Assembly: GCF_025145845.1 (NCBI RefSeq)
Contig: NZ_CP102253.1
Location: forward strand, 1,798,001-1,862,000
Direction: 5' to 3'
DNA: 64,000 bases
Source of the DNA: Alistipes shahii WAL 8301
Lineage (GTDB): Bacteria; Bacteroidota; Bacteroidia; Bacteroidales; Rikenellaceae
A program made the translations under genes and the position numbers. Positions 17,179 through 25,747 of the stretch are shown here, piece after piece (position 1 is the stretch's first letter; the number at the start of each line of letters is the position of its first letter). The notes under the pieces were generated by a model. The model saw only the letters and a list, made by a program, of their open reading frames with translations. It was not told where the DNA came from and searched no databases.

Positions 17179-17247
17179 AAACCCGGGAACGCGCATCCGC
17201 AGGGGCTTTCCCCGCGGATGCCGCGTCCCTGAAATCCGAAAAACGCC

Positions 17248-18474
17248 ATGAGCAAAACGAAAAAAATCAAGACGGCCGTGGGGGTTGCCGACCGCACGGA
17301 CCCCTATTATGCGCTGGGGCCGTCGCGGGTCGAGAGCGACAAATTCTGGCGCTGGGGCGACGACAACCTCTTCCCGGCGGCGCTGGCGCTGATGGCCCGG
17401 CGTTCGACGACCCACCGGCGCATCATCAACGACAAGGCCGACTACATCTCCGGCAAGGGATTCACGTGCGACGAGGCGCAGCAGCCGCAGCTGGCGGCCT
17501 TCGTCCGGTGCGTCAACGGCCGGGGCGAGAGCCTTCGCCAGGTGCTGGGCAAGCTGGCCTTCGACAAATCGCTGTTCGGCAACGCGTTCCTCGAAGCGGT
17601 CACCGACCCCGGGCACACCTTTCTGTCGCTCTACCACCAGGACGCCTCGCGCTGCCGCGTGGCCCGCGACTCGAAGCACGTCCTGCTGCACCACGACTGG
17701 GCGGCGTTCAAGCCCGCCGAGGCGCGCTCGCTGCCGCTCTACCCCGACTTCGAAGCGCAGGAGGACGGCACGCTGCGCTCGATCGTCCATTACAAGGATT
17801 ACGAACCGATGTTCGAACACTACGGCGTGCCGCCCTACATCGCGGGGTTCAGCGTCTCGGCGATCGCCTGGAAGACCGACCGCTGGAACATCTCGCGCCT
17901 CGACAATTCGTTCCAGCTGTCGGGCGTGATGATGCTCGACTCGTCGGTGGACAACGAGGCCGAGGCCGAACGCATCGTGCGGCTCGCCGAACAGAAGTTC
18001 GCCGGGAACCCCGGGCAGGTGATGTTCGTCATCCGCGACGGCGGCGAGGACGACAATTCGCGCTTCATCCCCATTGCCGCGCAGAACGAGGGCGACTGGC
18101 AGGCGCTGCACGAACAGGCCGTCGGCGACATCGTCGTGGCCCACTCGTGGTTCCGGACGCTGAGCGGACTGGACTACGCTGCGGGATTCAGCGCCGAACG
18201 CATTCTGCACGAATACGAGGTGGCGCTCAACACGGTGATCCTCGCCGAGCAGGACGAGCTGACGGAGCCGATCCGCGCCGTCATCGCCTCGGTGCTGGGG
18301 CTGGACACGACGTCGCTGCAAATCGTCAACCGTCCGCCGACCCGCTCGAAACCCATCTACATGAAGGTCTGGGAGGCCCGCAAGGCCGACGGACTCGACT
18401 ACGACCCGGAGGATGAACGCCAGCAGGCGTTTTTATCCGAGATTACGAAGTATAATATTAGAAGTATCGAATAA
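17248..18474 (+). CDS. Phage portal protein
   Basis: The portal is the twelve-subunit ring at the head vertex through which DNA passes. This 408-residue protein has portal-type features: an N-terminal region with DNLFPAALALMARRSTTHRRIINDKADYI, a central FGNAFLEAV beta element, AWKTDRWNIS, the long wing and the C-terminal helical part. It comes after the coat gene rather than before it, which is the reverse of the usual lambda-like order. It is followed by a 559-base gene-free insert. Confidence 0.75.
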   Translation: MSKTKKIKTAVGVADRTDPYYALGPSRVESDKFWRWGDDNLFPAALALMARRSTTHRRIINDKADYISGKGFTCDEAQQPQLAAFVRCVNGRGESLRQVLGKLAFDKSLFGNAFLEAVTDPGHTFLSLYHQDASRCRVARDSKHVLLHHDWAAFKPAEARSLPLYPDFEAQEDGTLRSIVHYKDYEPMFEHYGVPPYIAGFSVSAIAWKTDRWNISRLDNSFQLSGVMMLDSSVDNEAEAERIVRLAEQKFAGNPGQVMFVIRDGGEDDNSRFIPIAAQNEGDWQALHEQAVGDIVVAHSWFRTLSGLDYAAGFSAERILHEYEVALNTVILAEQDELTEPIRAVIASVLGLDTTSLQIVNRPPTRSKPIYMKVWEARKADGLDYDPEDERQQAFLSEITKYNIRSIE

Positions 18475-19033
18475 AATGCATAGCTTCCGCGGGGCATTCT
18501 GCCGCTTTTGCCGCGAAAAGCGACATGCGGATGGTTTTGGCGCTTTTAACTTCGCTACGCTCGTTTTCCTCCTTCTGGCACGGCATAGCCCGCAAGCGGT
18601 CTCTGCTCGTGCTGCGTGCGTCGGTTGACATCAAAAGTACAGAGAAATCCGCGACGATGTCGCGGGCGTTTTGTACCTTTTTTCCGCAAAAAGGTACCCA
18701 AAAATCCCCGGCAGATGCCTGCGCCTACTCCGTCCCGTCTAACGTTCGAAACGGGCGCCTATTCGCGGGTTTGCAAGCAAACCGGCCCCGTTTCTTGCCA
18801 CTTTTAGCCGGGGCTTCGTTTCACGGCTCCGGCATCGGGCCGGGATCTTTCGCCGCCAAAGGCGGCGCAGGCGTGAGACGCCTGTTTTATGGGTGCTTGC
18901 ACAGAACGGGATCGCAGTATCCTGCCGTCGCCCCTGAAAGCGGTTTCAAACCGCTTTACGCTTTTTGCCGAGCGGGATTCTCATCACGTGACATCGGCAA
19001 ACTTTCAACTTTTCACTTTTAACCTTCCACCTT
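18475..19033. repeat. Gene-free, hairpin-rich insert within the phage block
   Basis: This 559-base stretch has no believable gene; the open frames in it lack conserved features. It holds several perfect palindromic stems: CCGCGAC/GTCGCGG (18649-18665), GTACCTTTTT/AAAAAGGTAC (18673-18697), CGCCGCC/GGCGGCG (18851-18867) and AAAGCGGTTT/AAACCGCTTT (18937-18957). The sequence looks like the palindromic intergenic repeats known from Bacteroidales genomes, but I cannot confirm copies elsewhere. Confidence 0.6.
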
Positions 19034-19507
19034 ATGAATACGTTAGTCACACCCCTCCAGGTGCTGAAACTCGCCTTCGGCGAAGGGGAATACCTGCCGC
19101 CGGAGATCATTGCCGAAGCCGACATTGCCGGAGCCGAACAGCGCCACATCGTCCCCGTCGTGGGGCGGGCGCTCTACGAAAAGCTCCTCGCAGGCTCCTA
19201 TCCCGACTTCCGGACCGAATACCTCGCCTCCCCGGCAGCCCTCTTCACGCGCGCCGTCCTCCAGCCGCGGCTCGACGTCCGCACCGGGCAGTGCGGCACG
19301 ACGGCTCCGAAATCCGCCTATGCCCAGCCGGCCGGGGACACGGCCCGCCGACACCTGCGGCGCGCCCTGCTGGCCCAGGCCCGCACGCTGCTGCACCGCG
19401 CCGCGGAGCACCTTCGCGCACACCGGAATGAATTCCCGGAATACGATCCCGAGAACGACATCTTCAACCGCTGTACGACCGATGGAGGCTTTGTTCAGAT
19501 TCGTTAG
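19034..19507 (+). CDS. Phage head-tail connector-like protein
   Basis: This 157-residue soluble protein has a mainly helical N-terminal part (VLKLAFGEGEYLPPEIIAEADIAGAEQRHIVPVVGRALYE) and a hydrophilic C-terminal part. It resembles small connector/adaptor proteins in Bacteroidota prophages in size and place, between head genes and holin. The final codons overlap the holin start by 26 bases. A domain of the DUF6712 type is possible, though not confirmed. Confidence 0.55.
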   Translation: MNTLVTPLQVLKLAFGEGEYLPPEIIAEADIAGAEQRHIVPVVGRALYEKLLAGSYPDFRTEYLASPAALFTRAVLQPRLDVRTGQCGTTAPKSAYAQPAGDTARRHLRRALLAQARTLLHRAAEHLRAHRNEFPEYDPENDIFNRCTTDGGFVQIR

Positions 19508-19907
19508 CGGCGTGGCGGCGGGGATCGCCGCGCTGTTCGCACCGATCGGGCCGCTGGCGGCCACGACCGTCGTCTTCATCGGCGTCGATTTCCTCTCGGG
19601 AGTGGCGGCCGACCGCGCTGCGGCCCTCCGCGAAGGGCGCGCATGGTATTTCGAGAGCTGCAAGGCGTGGCGCACGGTGCTCAAGCTCGCCCTCGCGCTC
19701 ACGGCGATCTCGATGGCGTGGCTGATCGACAGCTGCGTGCTGGATTTCATGCGGCTGAACCTCGCGCGGCTTCTTACGGGGTTCACCTGCGGCGTGGAGC
19801 TGTGGTCGTTTCTCGAAAACGCCGCGCAGCTCTCCGACGCTCCGCTGTTCCGCTGGCTGCGCCGCTACGTGCACCGCCGCATCCGGAAGGAGGCAGGCGA
19901 TGAGTAG
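19482..19907 (+). CDS. Phage holin-like membrane protein
   Basis: This 141-residue protein has several hydrophobic segments: VSGVAAGIAALFAPIGPLAATTVVFIGVDFLSG at residues 7-40, VLKLALALTAISMAWLI and FMRLNLARLLTGFTCGVELWSFL, with a basic C-terminus (RRYVHRRIRKEAG). This fits the family of phage lysis holins that open the inner membrane for the lysin. It overlaps the upstream gene by 26 bases and the following P5-like lysin by 8 bases. A clear lysis pair is therefore formed. Confidence 0.78.
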   Translation: MEALFRFVSGVAAGIAALFAPIGPLAATTVVFIGVDFLSGVAADRAAALREGRAWYFESCKAWRTVLKLALALTAISMAWLIDSCVLDFMRLNLARLLTGFTCGVELWSFLENAAQLSDAPLFRWLRRYVHRRIRKEAGDE

Positions 19908-20301
19908 GGGTTTGTCGAATTGCAATCCGGGGAACATCCGGCAGTCGAAGGTGCGTTACAAGGGCGAAGTGCAGCCCTCCCGGGACCCGGCCTTCAAGCA
20001 GTTCGAGTCGCTGGCCTGGGGCTACCGGGCCGTCTTCGTGCTGTTGCATACTTACCGGGTCCGCCACGGCCTGCGGACCGTCCGCGGGATGATCTCCCGC
20101 TGGGCGCCGCCCGTGGAGAATCACACCGAAGCCTACATTCGCGCCGTGGCCGCCGACACGGGCATCGACCCCGACGAGCCGCTCGACACGCTCGACCCGG
20201 CGACGATGATCCCCCTGGCCGCCGCCATCTCGCGCGTGGAAAACGGCACGGCGGCGGACCGCGGCGAAATCGAGCGCGGCTGGGCGCTGTTTTCCGATTG
20301 A
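19900..20301 (+). CDS. P5-like phage structural/lytic protein (lysozyme-like)
   Basis: This 133-residue protein starts MSRGLSNCNPGNIRQSKVRYKG and includes DPAFKQFESLAWGYRAVFVLLHTYR, TVRGMISRWAPPVENHTEAYI and ISRVENG. These are features of the P5-type proteins found in many Bacteroidota phages and prophages, related to phage lytic transglycosylases that cut the wall. It overlaps the holin gene by 8 bases. It has no signal peptide, so export would depend on the holin. Confidence 0.82.
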   Translation: MSRGLSNCNPGNIRQSKVRYKGEVQPSRDPAFKQFESLAWGYRAVFVLLHTYRVRHGLRTVRGMISRWAPPVENHTEAYIRAVAADTGIDPDEPLDTLDPATMIPLAAAISRVENGTAADRGEIERGWALFSD

Positions 20302-20335
20302 TTTTGCTATCTTTACGGCTCAATAGACTGTCCGG

Positions 20336-21814
20336 ATGAAGATTTTCCGCCTGCCCGACCGGCTCGACCGTATGCCGATGCTCAAGATTCTCGTGTTTTT
20401 CGCCGCGGGAATCGCGCTGGCGGGCCGCTACGAACTGCCCCTGTGGTTTCTCGCAGGGGCTTTCGTCGTGACGGGCGTGCTGGCCCTGTCGCTGCGCTCG
20501 TCGGCCGCCACGGCCGCAATGATCCTCACGGCGGGGTTCGCCGCGGCGCAGTTCCGTGCGCCCCGGGCCACCGTGCCGCGGGGCGTGCACACGGTCTATG
20601 AGGTTACGGTCGAGGGGTTTCCGGCCGACCGGGGCCGTTATGCCGTCGCCGATGCGTCGGTGGCGGCATGGCGCGATCCGGTCGACGGACGCTGGCACGC
20701 TTCGGACGCCCGTATCCGGCTATACGCCGATTCGCTTGCGGGGTTGCATGCCGGGGAGCGCATCCGCTGCCGGGGCGCGGTGCGGCCGTTTCGCGGCGGT
20801 GCGGAAAGCTATCGCCGCCTGATGGCGCGGCGGGGCTACGCCGGAACCCTGTGGATTGCGGAGCGGACGCTTCTCGAACGGCTTCCGGACCGGCATGCGG
20901 GCCTGCACCGCAGGGCGGTCGAAAGGCTCTCCCGGCTGCCGATGAGCGCCGGGGCTGCGGCCGTCGTCGAGGCCATGGCGGCGGGCGAGCGGCGCGGCGT
21001 CACGCCCGAACTCCGCACGGCGTACTCCCGGAGCGGGTTGTCGCACCTGCTGGCCGTATCGGGACTCCACACGGGGATCGTTTTCGCGCTGGTCAATCTC
21101 GCGCTGTGGTGGCTGCCGCTTTTCAGGCGGGGACACCTGCTGAAAAACCTGCTGGCGGCCGTTGCCGTGTGGCTTTTCGTCGCGGCGGCGGGGTTTCCGC
21201 CCAGCGCCGTCCGGGCCGCGGCGATGTGCACGGTCCTGCAGGCGGCGCTGGCCTCGGCGTCGGAATACGTTGGGCTGAACGCCCTGGCCGCGGCGGGATT
21301 CGGGATGCTGGTCTGGAATCCCAACTGGCTGGGCGACATCAGTTTTCAGCTGTCGTTCGTCGCCGTGGCGGCCATCCTCGCCTGGGGCGTGCCGCTCTGC
21401 CGCCGCTGCCGGACCCGGTGGAAGGGCGTGAACGTCGTCGTCGACGCCTATCTGATCGGGTTCGTGGCGACTGCCGCCACTGCGCCGCTCGTTTCGCACA
21501 CGTTCGGCGTCGTGCCGCTGGCCGGACTGGCGGTCAATCCGCTGGCCATCGCGCTGGCCGGGGTCGTGGTGTTCGGCGGCGCATTGTGGATGCTCGCACC
21601 CGTCGGATTCCTCGCCCCGGCGTTCGGGTTCGTCACGGGGAGCGCCGCCGAAGGGATCAGCGCGCTGGCCCGGCTGACCGCCTCGCTGCCCGGAGGTACG
21701 GCCGATTACACCCTCGGCGGATGGCCGACGGCGGCGGTCTACGCCGTTTTTGCGCTTGCGACCCTTGCGGCGTGGAGCGGCGAACCGAAAAGAAACGTAC
21801 CTTTGCGGACGTGA
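20336..21814 (+). CDS. comEC: ComEC/Rec2 family DNA-uptake membrane protein
   Basis: ComEC forms the inner-membrane channel for single-stranded DNA during uptake. The 492-residue protein has an N-terminal DUF4131-like region and a multi-pass Competence domain with the motif HLLAVSGLHTGIVFALVNL near residues 238-257, followed by SAVRAAAMCTVLQAAL. The C-terminal metallo-beta-lactamase domain present in longer homologues is absent. A weak promoter-like TATCTTTA occurs at 20308-20315. The stop overlaps the next gene's GTG start in a GTGA arrangement. Confidence 0.88.
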   Translation: MKIFRLPDRLDRMPMLKILVFFAAGIALAGRYELPLWFLAGAFVVTGVLALSLRSSAATAAMILTAGFAAAQFRAPRATVPRGVHTVYEVTVEGFPADRGRYAVADASVAAWRDPVDGRWHASDARIRLYADSLAGLHAGERIRCRGAVRPFRGGAESYRRLMARRGYAGTLWIAERTLLERLPDRHAGLHRRAVERLSRLPMSAGAAAVVEAMAAGERRGVTPELRTAYSRSGLSHLLAVSGLHTGIVFALVNLALWWLPLFRRGHLLKNLLAAVAVWLFVAAAGFPPSAVRAAAMCTVLQAALASASEYVGLNALAAAGFGMLVWNPNWLGDISFQLSFVAVAAILAWGVPLCRRCRTRWKGVNVVVDAYLIGFVATAATAPLVSHTFGVVPLAGLAVNPLAIALAGVVVFGGALWMLAPVGFLAPAFGFVTGSAAEGISALARLTASLPGGTADYTLGGWPTAAVYAVFALATLAAWSGEPKRNVPLRT

Positions 21815-22956
21815 TTACCCCCGAAGAATACTCCCTTCTGCTCACGGACGAAGTGCGGCGCGCCGTCGCCGCCGCACGGGGCCGCGACCCGCTGGAGGTG
21901 GCTCTGGACCGCACCGTCCCCCACGCCCGGCTCGTGGCCACGCAGGTCAAGTACCTCGCGCGGGCTGCGCAGAAACTCCCTTCGTACGCCGCGGCGCAGT
22001 GCATCCTGCCGCCGCTGGCCTTCGAGCAGGCGTCGAGCGAGGCGTGCGCCGCCCACAAACTCCTCGAAGGCGACACGGTGCTGGACCTCACCTGCGGGCT
22101 GGGTGCCGACGCCCTTTTTTTGAGCCGCCGCTTCCGCCGTGTGGTGACGCTCGAACGCAATGAAATGCTGGCCCGCGTGGCCGCGGAGAATTTTTCCAGA
22201 ATGGGCGTCGCGAATGTCGACGTAGTGAATGCCTCCGCCGAGGAGTATCTCCGACGCGACGGCCTGCGTTTCGACTGGATTTACGCCGATCCCGACCGCC
22301 GCTCGGACAAGGGCCGCAAACTGGTGCGGCTGGAGGATTGTTCGCCCGACATCGTCGCCCTGAAGCCGCGTCTGAAGCAGGTTTCGGGGCGTCTGTGCGT
22401 CAAGAACTCCCCGCTGTTCGACGTCGGCGAGGCCCTCCGGCTCTTTCCCGACAGCCGCGTGGAGGTGCTCTCGCTCGGCGACGAATGCAAGGAGGTCGTG
22501 GTCTATGACGACGGCACGGGACCGCTCGTCACCGCCACGGCTCTCGGGCGCGGGAGTTTTTCGGCCGCTCCGGGCGAGACCGCACCCCCTCCGGGCCGTT
22601 TCGACCCGGAGCGTTACGGCTATCTGGTGATCCCCGACGTGTCGTTGCAGAAGGCCCGTCTCGCGCGGATTCACCTTGCGGGAAAAGCCAACATCTGGAG
22701 CGACAACGGCTACGGCTTCGCCGTGGAGGAGCCGGAAGGCGTGCTGGGACGGACCTTCGCCGTCGAAAGCATCGAACCCTACGATCCCAAACGGCTCAAG
22801 CGCGAACTGAAAGGCCGCGAGGCGGAGGTGCTCAAGCGTGATTTCCCGCTCGCCGCCGAGGAGTTGATGCGCCGCCTGGGGCTGCATGCCGGGGCCGGCC
22901 TGCGGCTGGCCTTCACGAAAATCGGGAACGATTTTTGGGTTATCCGTTTAAAATAG
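21811..22956 (+). CDS. Class I SAM-dependent methyltransferase, PG_1098/THUMP-like type
   Basis: This 381-residue protein has a helical N-terminal part, a Rossmann methyltransferase core with VLDLTCGLGADALFLSRRF near residues 90-108 and a DWIYADPDRRSDKGRK motif near 160, and a C-terminal ferredoxin-like/THUMP-like region. Such proteins are frequent in Bacteroidota; the substrate is probably an RNA but is not known. It starts with GTG overlapping the comEC stop by four bases, so translation is coupled. The next promoter (22934-22965) sits in its last codons. Confidence 0.85.
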   Translation: MITPEEYSLLLTDEVRRAVAAARGRDPLEVALDRTVPHARLVATQVKYLARAAQKLPSYAAAQCILPPLAFEQASSEACAAHKLLEGDTVLDLTCGLGADALFLSRRFRRVVTLERNEMLARVAAENFSRMGVANVDVVNASAEEYLRRDGLRFDWIYADPDRRSDKGRKLVRLEDCSPDIVALKPRLKQVSGRLCVKNSPLFDVGEALRLFPDSRVEVLSLGDECKEVVVYDDGTGPLVTATALGRGSFSAAPGETAPPPGRFDPERYGYLVIPDVSLQKARLARIHLAGKANIWSDNGYGFAVEEPEGVLGRTFAVESIEPYDPKRLKRELKGREAEVLKRDFPLAAEELMRRLGLHAGAGLRLAFTKIGNDFWVIRLK

Positions 22957-22965
22957 CTACATTTG
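22934..22965 (+). promoter_or_regulatory. Promoter of the yihY-led operon
   Basis: TTTG at 22934-22937 is followed after 20 bases by TACATTTG at 22958-22965. The element overlaps the stop of the methyltransferase gene and lies just before the yihY ATG at 22988. Confidence 0.75.
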
Positions 22966-22987
22966 CCTGATTGCCAGGCTGCGACTT

Positions 22988-24292
22988 ATGAAATTCAGCG
23001 ATTTTCTGACATACTTCACCGACACGATTTTCCGGCGCGACGTCACCGAATGGCGCAACCCCGTCGTGCGGTGGCTCGTGCAGCAATACCGCCTGCTGTT
23101 CTACACGGCCCGCGGCCTGCTCGAACACGGAACCATCGTCCGTTCGGCGGCGCTCACGTTCTACACGCTGATGTCGCTGGTGCCGATTCTCGCGGTGGTA
23201 TTCGCCGTGGTGAAAGGATTCGGGCTGGCCGACGGACTGATCGAAAACCTCTACGGTCTCTTCCCCCGAAACCCCGACATTGTCGACTACATCGTCAACT
23301 TCGCCGAAAACGCCCTGGCACGTACGCAGGGCGGCGTGGTGGCCGCCGTGGCGCTGGTCATGCTTTTCTGGGCCGTGATCCGGGTCTTCGGGTCGATCGA
23401 AAGCGCCTTCAACAACATCTGGGAGGTCAAGGTCGAGCGCAGCATCACCCGCCAGTGGACCGACTACATCGCCGTGGTGATGATCGTGCCGATCCTCTGG
23501 ATCGTGGCCAACGCCGTGGGCAACTATGCCGAGCAGCTGCTCGGATTCGACGACAGCTGGTATTTCAACCTGCTGTCGCACCTTGCCTCGATGATCGTCA
23601 TCTGGGTGATGTTCACCTTCCTCTACATCGTCATACCCAACGCCAGAGTGCGTTTCGGCAGCGCCCTGATGGCCGGCATCGTCGCCGGGACGATTTTCCT
23701 GCTCTTCCAGTGGGGCTACGTCTACGTGCAGCGGTGGATGACCTCGTACAACGCCATCTACGGCAGTTTCGCGGCCCTGCCGCTGCTGCTGATCTGGATG
23801 CAGACCTCGTGGGAGATACTCCTTTTCGGCGGCGAGCTGTCGTTCGCCTATCAGAATATCGCGCGTTTCGGCGAGGAGCGCGAATCGCTCCTGATCAGCT
23901 ACGACCAGCGGCGCAAGGTGCTGCTCGCGGTGATGCTCACCGTCGTGCGGAATTTCCGCGACCGGGGCGGGGCGCTGCCTGCGGACGAGATCCGCGAACG
24001 CCTCGACCTGCCCACGCGCATCGTCAACGACGTGCTGTTCCAGCTCGTGCAGGCCGGGCAGCTGATCGCCGTGCGCAGCGGCGACGGCGAGCGGGAAACG
24101 GCCTTCACTCCGGCGCACGACATCGCGTCGATGACCGTCTACGGCGTGCTGGAGGCGGTCGAACGGTCGGGGCAGACCACTTTCGACCTCGGGCAGACGC
24201 CCGAACTGGCGCGCATCGACCGCGAACTGGAGACGCTCAAAGAGTCGGCCCGCCGGTCGCAGGACAACGTGCGGCTGACCGACCTGCTGTAA
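22988..24292 (+). CDS. YihY/virulence factor BrkB family inner-membrane protein
   Basis: This 434-residue protein has the YihY membrane domain with about six helices in residues 35-290 and the family features SAALTFYTLMSLVPILAVVF, SIESAFNNIWEVK and YGSFAALPLLLIWMQTSWEILLFGGELSFAYQN. The C-terminal 130 residues look like a soluble winged-helix domain (ADEIRERLDLPTRIVNDVLFQLVQAGQLI), a common extension in this family. The function of the family is not settled. A good promoter precedes it. Confidence 0.9.
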   Translation: MKFSDFLTYFTDTIFRRDVTEWRNPVVRWLVQQYRLLFYTARGLLEHGTIVRSAALTFYTLMSLVPILAVVFAVVKGFGLADGLIENLYGLFPRNPDIVDYIVNFAENALARTQGGVVAAVALVMLFWAVIRVFGSIESAFNNIWEVKVERSITRQWTDYIAVVMIVPILWIVANAVGNYAEQLLGFDDSWYFNLLSHLASMIVIWVMFTFLYIVIPNARVRFGSALMAGIVAGTIFLLFQWGYVYVQRWMTSYNAIYGSFAALPLLLIWMQTSWEILLFGGELSFAYQNIARFGEERESLLISYDQRRKVLLAVMLTVVRNFRDRGGALPADEIRERLDLPTRIVNDVLFQLVQAGQLIAVRSGDGERETAFTPAHDIASMTVYGVLEAVERSGQTTFDLGQTPELARIDRELETLKESARRSQDNVRLTDLL

Positions 24293-24294
24293 TT

Positions 24295-25086
24295 ATGAAT
24301 TCTGAATTGAAAAAAACCGTCATCATCGGCAGCGGGAACCTCGCGGAAGCGCTGGCCCGCGCCGTCGCCAAGAGCGAACTGGAACTCGTGCAGATTTTCG
24401 CCCGCAACGCCGAGCGGGCGCGCGTCGTTGCGGAGCTGGCCGCGACCGGCTGGGAGACGCGCCCCGAAATGCTCCGCAAGGATGCCGACATCTACCTGAT
24501 CGCCGTCAGCGATCGCGCCGTGGCGGAGGTGGCCGCAACGCTCCCGATTCCCGAAGAGGCTGCGGTGGCCCACACGGCCGGAAGCGTGCCGGTCACGGCC
24601 ATCCCCGAACGATTCGCCCGGCGTGCCGTTTTCTATCCGATGCAGACCTTCACCAGAGGGCGCGAAGCGGACTTTTCCGTGATCCCCGTGTTTCTCGAAG
24701 CGTCGTCGCCCGAACTGCGTCCGGAGCTGGAGGCGTTCGCCCGGAAACTCTCCGGGACGGTCATCTGGGCCGACTCGGCACAGCGCTGCAAGGTGCATCT
24801 CGCGGCGGTTTTCGCCTGCAACTTCGCCAATCACATGTATGCCGTGGGCGAACGTATCGTCCGCGGTGCGGGGCTGGATTTCGACGTGCTGAAACCGCTG
24901 ATCGCCGAAACCGCGGCCAAGGCCTGCGACGCCCGTTCGCCGCTCGACGTGCAGACGGGACCCGCCGTGCGCAACGATTTCGCCACGAAGGCCCGCCACG
25001 GCGACCTGCTGGCCTTCGACCTCCGACTGAAAAACATCTACTCAACGATAAGTCAAAGCATATGGGAAACTTCAAAGAAGATATAG
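24295..25086 (+). CDS. Rossmann-like/DUF2520 domain protein
   Basis: This 263-residue protein starts with a NAD(P)-binding motif (VIIGSGNLAEALARAV) and continues with the DUF2520 region (YPMQTFTRGREADFSVIPVFLEA, HLAAVFACNFANHMYAVGE). Its fold resembles ketopantoate/pyrroline-5-carboxylate reductase enzymes, but the substrate is unknown. The ATG is two bases after the yihY stop and lies in an AT-rich ATTATGAATTCTGAATTG stretch. The 3' end overlaps kdsC by 25 bases, a coupling often seen in Bacteroidota. Confidence 0.87.
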   Translation: MNSELKKTVIIGSGNLAEALARAVAKSELELVQIFARNAERARVVAELAATGWETRPEMLRKDADIYLIAVSDRAVAEVAATLPIPEEAAVAHTAGSVPVTAIPERFARRAVFYPMQTFTRGREADFSVIPVFLEASSPELRPELEAFARKLSGTVIWADSAQRCKVHLAAVFACNFANHMYAVGERIVRGAGLDFDVLKPLIAETAAKACDARSPLDVQTGPAVRNDFATKARHGDLLAFDLRLKNIYSTISQSIWETSKKI

Positions 25087-25607
25087 CGCGCTGCGAAGCC
25101 TTCGTCTTCGACGTCGACGGCGTGATGACCGACGGTGGCATCATCCCCACGCCCGACGGCGACTTCATCCGCCGCTACAACGCCAAGGACGGCTATGCGC
25201 TGGCCTACGCGATCAAGATCGGCTACAAGGTCTGCATCATCACCGGCGGCCGGGGCCGGACGCTCGAAAACCGCCTCCGGATGCTCGGTATCGACCATTT
25301 CTACGTCGACTGCATGGACAAGATCACGGCCATCCGCGAATACATGGCGGGCCAGGGGCTCGATCCGGCCAACGTGATCTACATGGGCGACGACATCCCC
25401 GATCTGGATTGCATGCGCGAAGTGGGCCTTCCGGTCTGCCCGGCGGACGCGGCGGCGGAGGTGATCGAGGCGTCGCGTTACGTCTCGGAGTTCCGGGGCG
25501 GCGAAGGGGCCGTGCGCGACATCGTCGAGCAGGTGCTCCGCGCCCGCGGCGACTGGGCGCGCGACTCGCAGGGTGTCACGCCCTCGTCGTTCGCGGCGTC
25601 GCGGTAA
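25062..25607 (+). CDS. kdsC: KdsC-type HAD phosphatase (3-deoxy-D-manno-octulosonate 8-phosphatase)
   Basis: KdsC removes phosphate from KDO-8-phosphate in LPS core precursor synthesis. The 181-residue protein has the HAD motif FDVDGVMTDGG near residues 12-22, the motif ITGGRGRTLENR, and YMGDDIPDLDCMREVGL near 107-123. It is in the KdsC size range and overlaps the DUF2520 gene, both common in this phylum. Activity toward KDO-8-P rather than another sugar phosphate is inferred from the family. Confidence 0.88.
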   Translation: MGNFKEDIARCEAFVFDVDGVMTDGGIIPTPDGDFIRRYNAKDGYALAYAIKIGYKVCIITGGRGRTLENRLRMLGIDHFYVDCMDKITAIREYMAGQGLDPANVIYMGDDIPDLDCMREVGLPVCPADAAAEVIEASRYVSEFRGGEGAVRDIVEQVLRARGDWARDSQGVTPSSFAASR

Positions 25608-25662
25608 GGCGTTCCGGAAGAGACGCGGTTCCCTTCCCGGCCGACGAAAAGGCGCGGCCGCC

Positions 25663-25728
25663 TTTCCCTTCTTTCTCTGAAAGAAGGGGAAACAATGCGG
25701 GGTTTCCGGCTAAAATTTGTATCTTTGC
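25663..25728 (+). promoter_or_regulatory. Hairpin and -7 box before the flippase gene
   Basis: TTTCCCTTCTTT and its near-perfect partner (one extra G) form a hairpin at 25663-25693 that may end the kdsC transcript. TATCTTTG at 25721-25728, 20 bases before the next ATG, fits a -7 box; no -33 box is evident. Confidence 0.5.
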
Positions 25729-25747
25729 CGGGCTATAAGCCTCCGTC

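Larger units (their letters stand above)
11216..20301 (+). mobile_element. Phage-derived head/tail-tip/lysis gene block
   Basis: Nine genes in one direction, mostly overlapping or closely spaced, encode tail-tip-like, head and lysis proteins. The assignable members are a ClpP-type head protease, a coat protein, a portal, a connector-like protein, a holin and a P5-like lysin. No integrase, repressor, terminase, tape measure, tail tube or replication gene is seen, and housekeeping genes flank it (corA/MqnA-like and comEC). No obvious attachment-site repeats were found by eye. It is either a prophage remnant or a domesticated particle cluster; the borders are drawn at the upstream promoter and the last phage-type stop. 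Confidence 0.75.

Noticed and set aside
16183..18321. 712-residue minus-strand frame opposite the coat and portal genes
   Set aside because: It is an antisense shadow; the coat and portal assignments and their operon spacing explain the DNA better.
18525..19022. Plus-strand 165-residue frame in the hairpin-rich insert
   Set aside because: It reads across perfect palindromes with low-complexity translation, typical of repeat DNA rather than protein.
11216..20301. Attachment sites (direct repeats) at the phage-block borders
   Set aside because: I looked for matching repeats near 11.1-11.5 kb and 20.3 kb and saw none that stand out; the comEC side begins 35 bases after the lysin gene.
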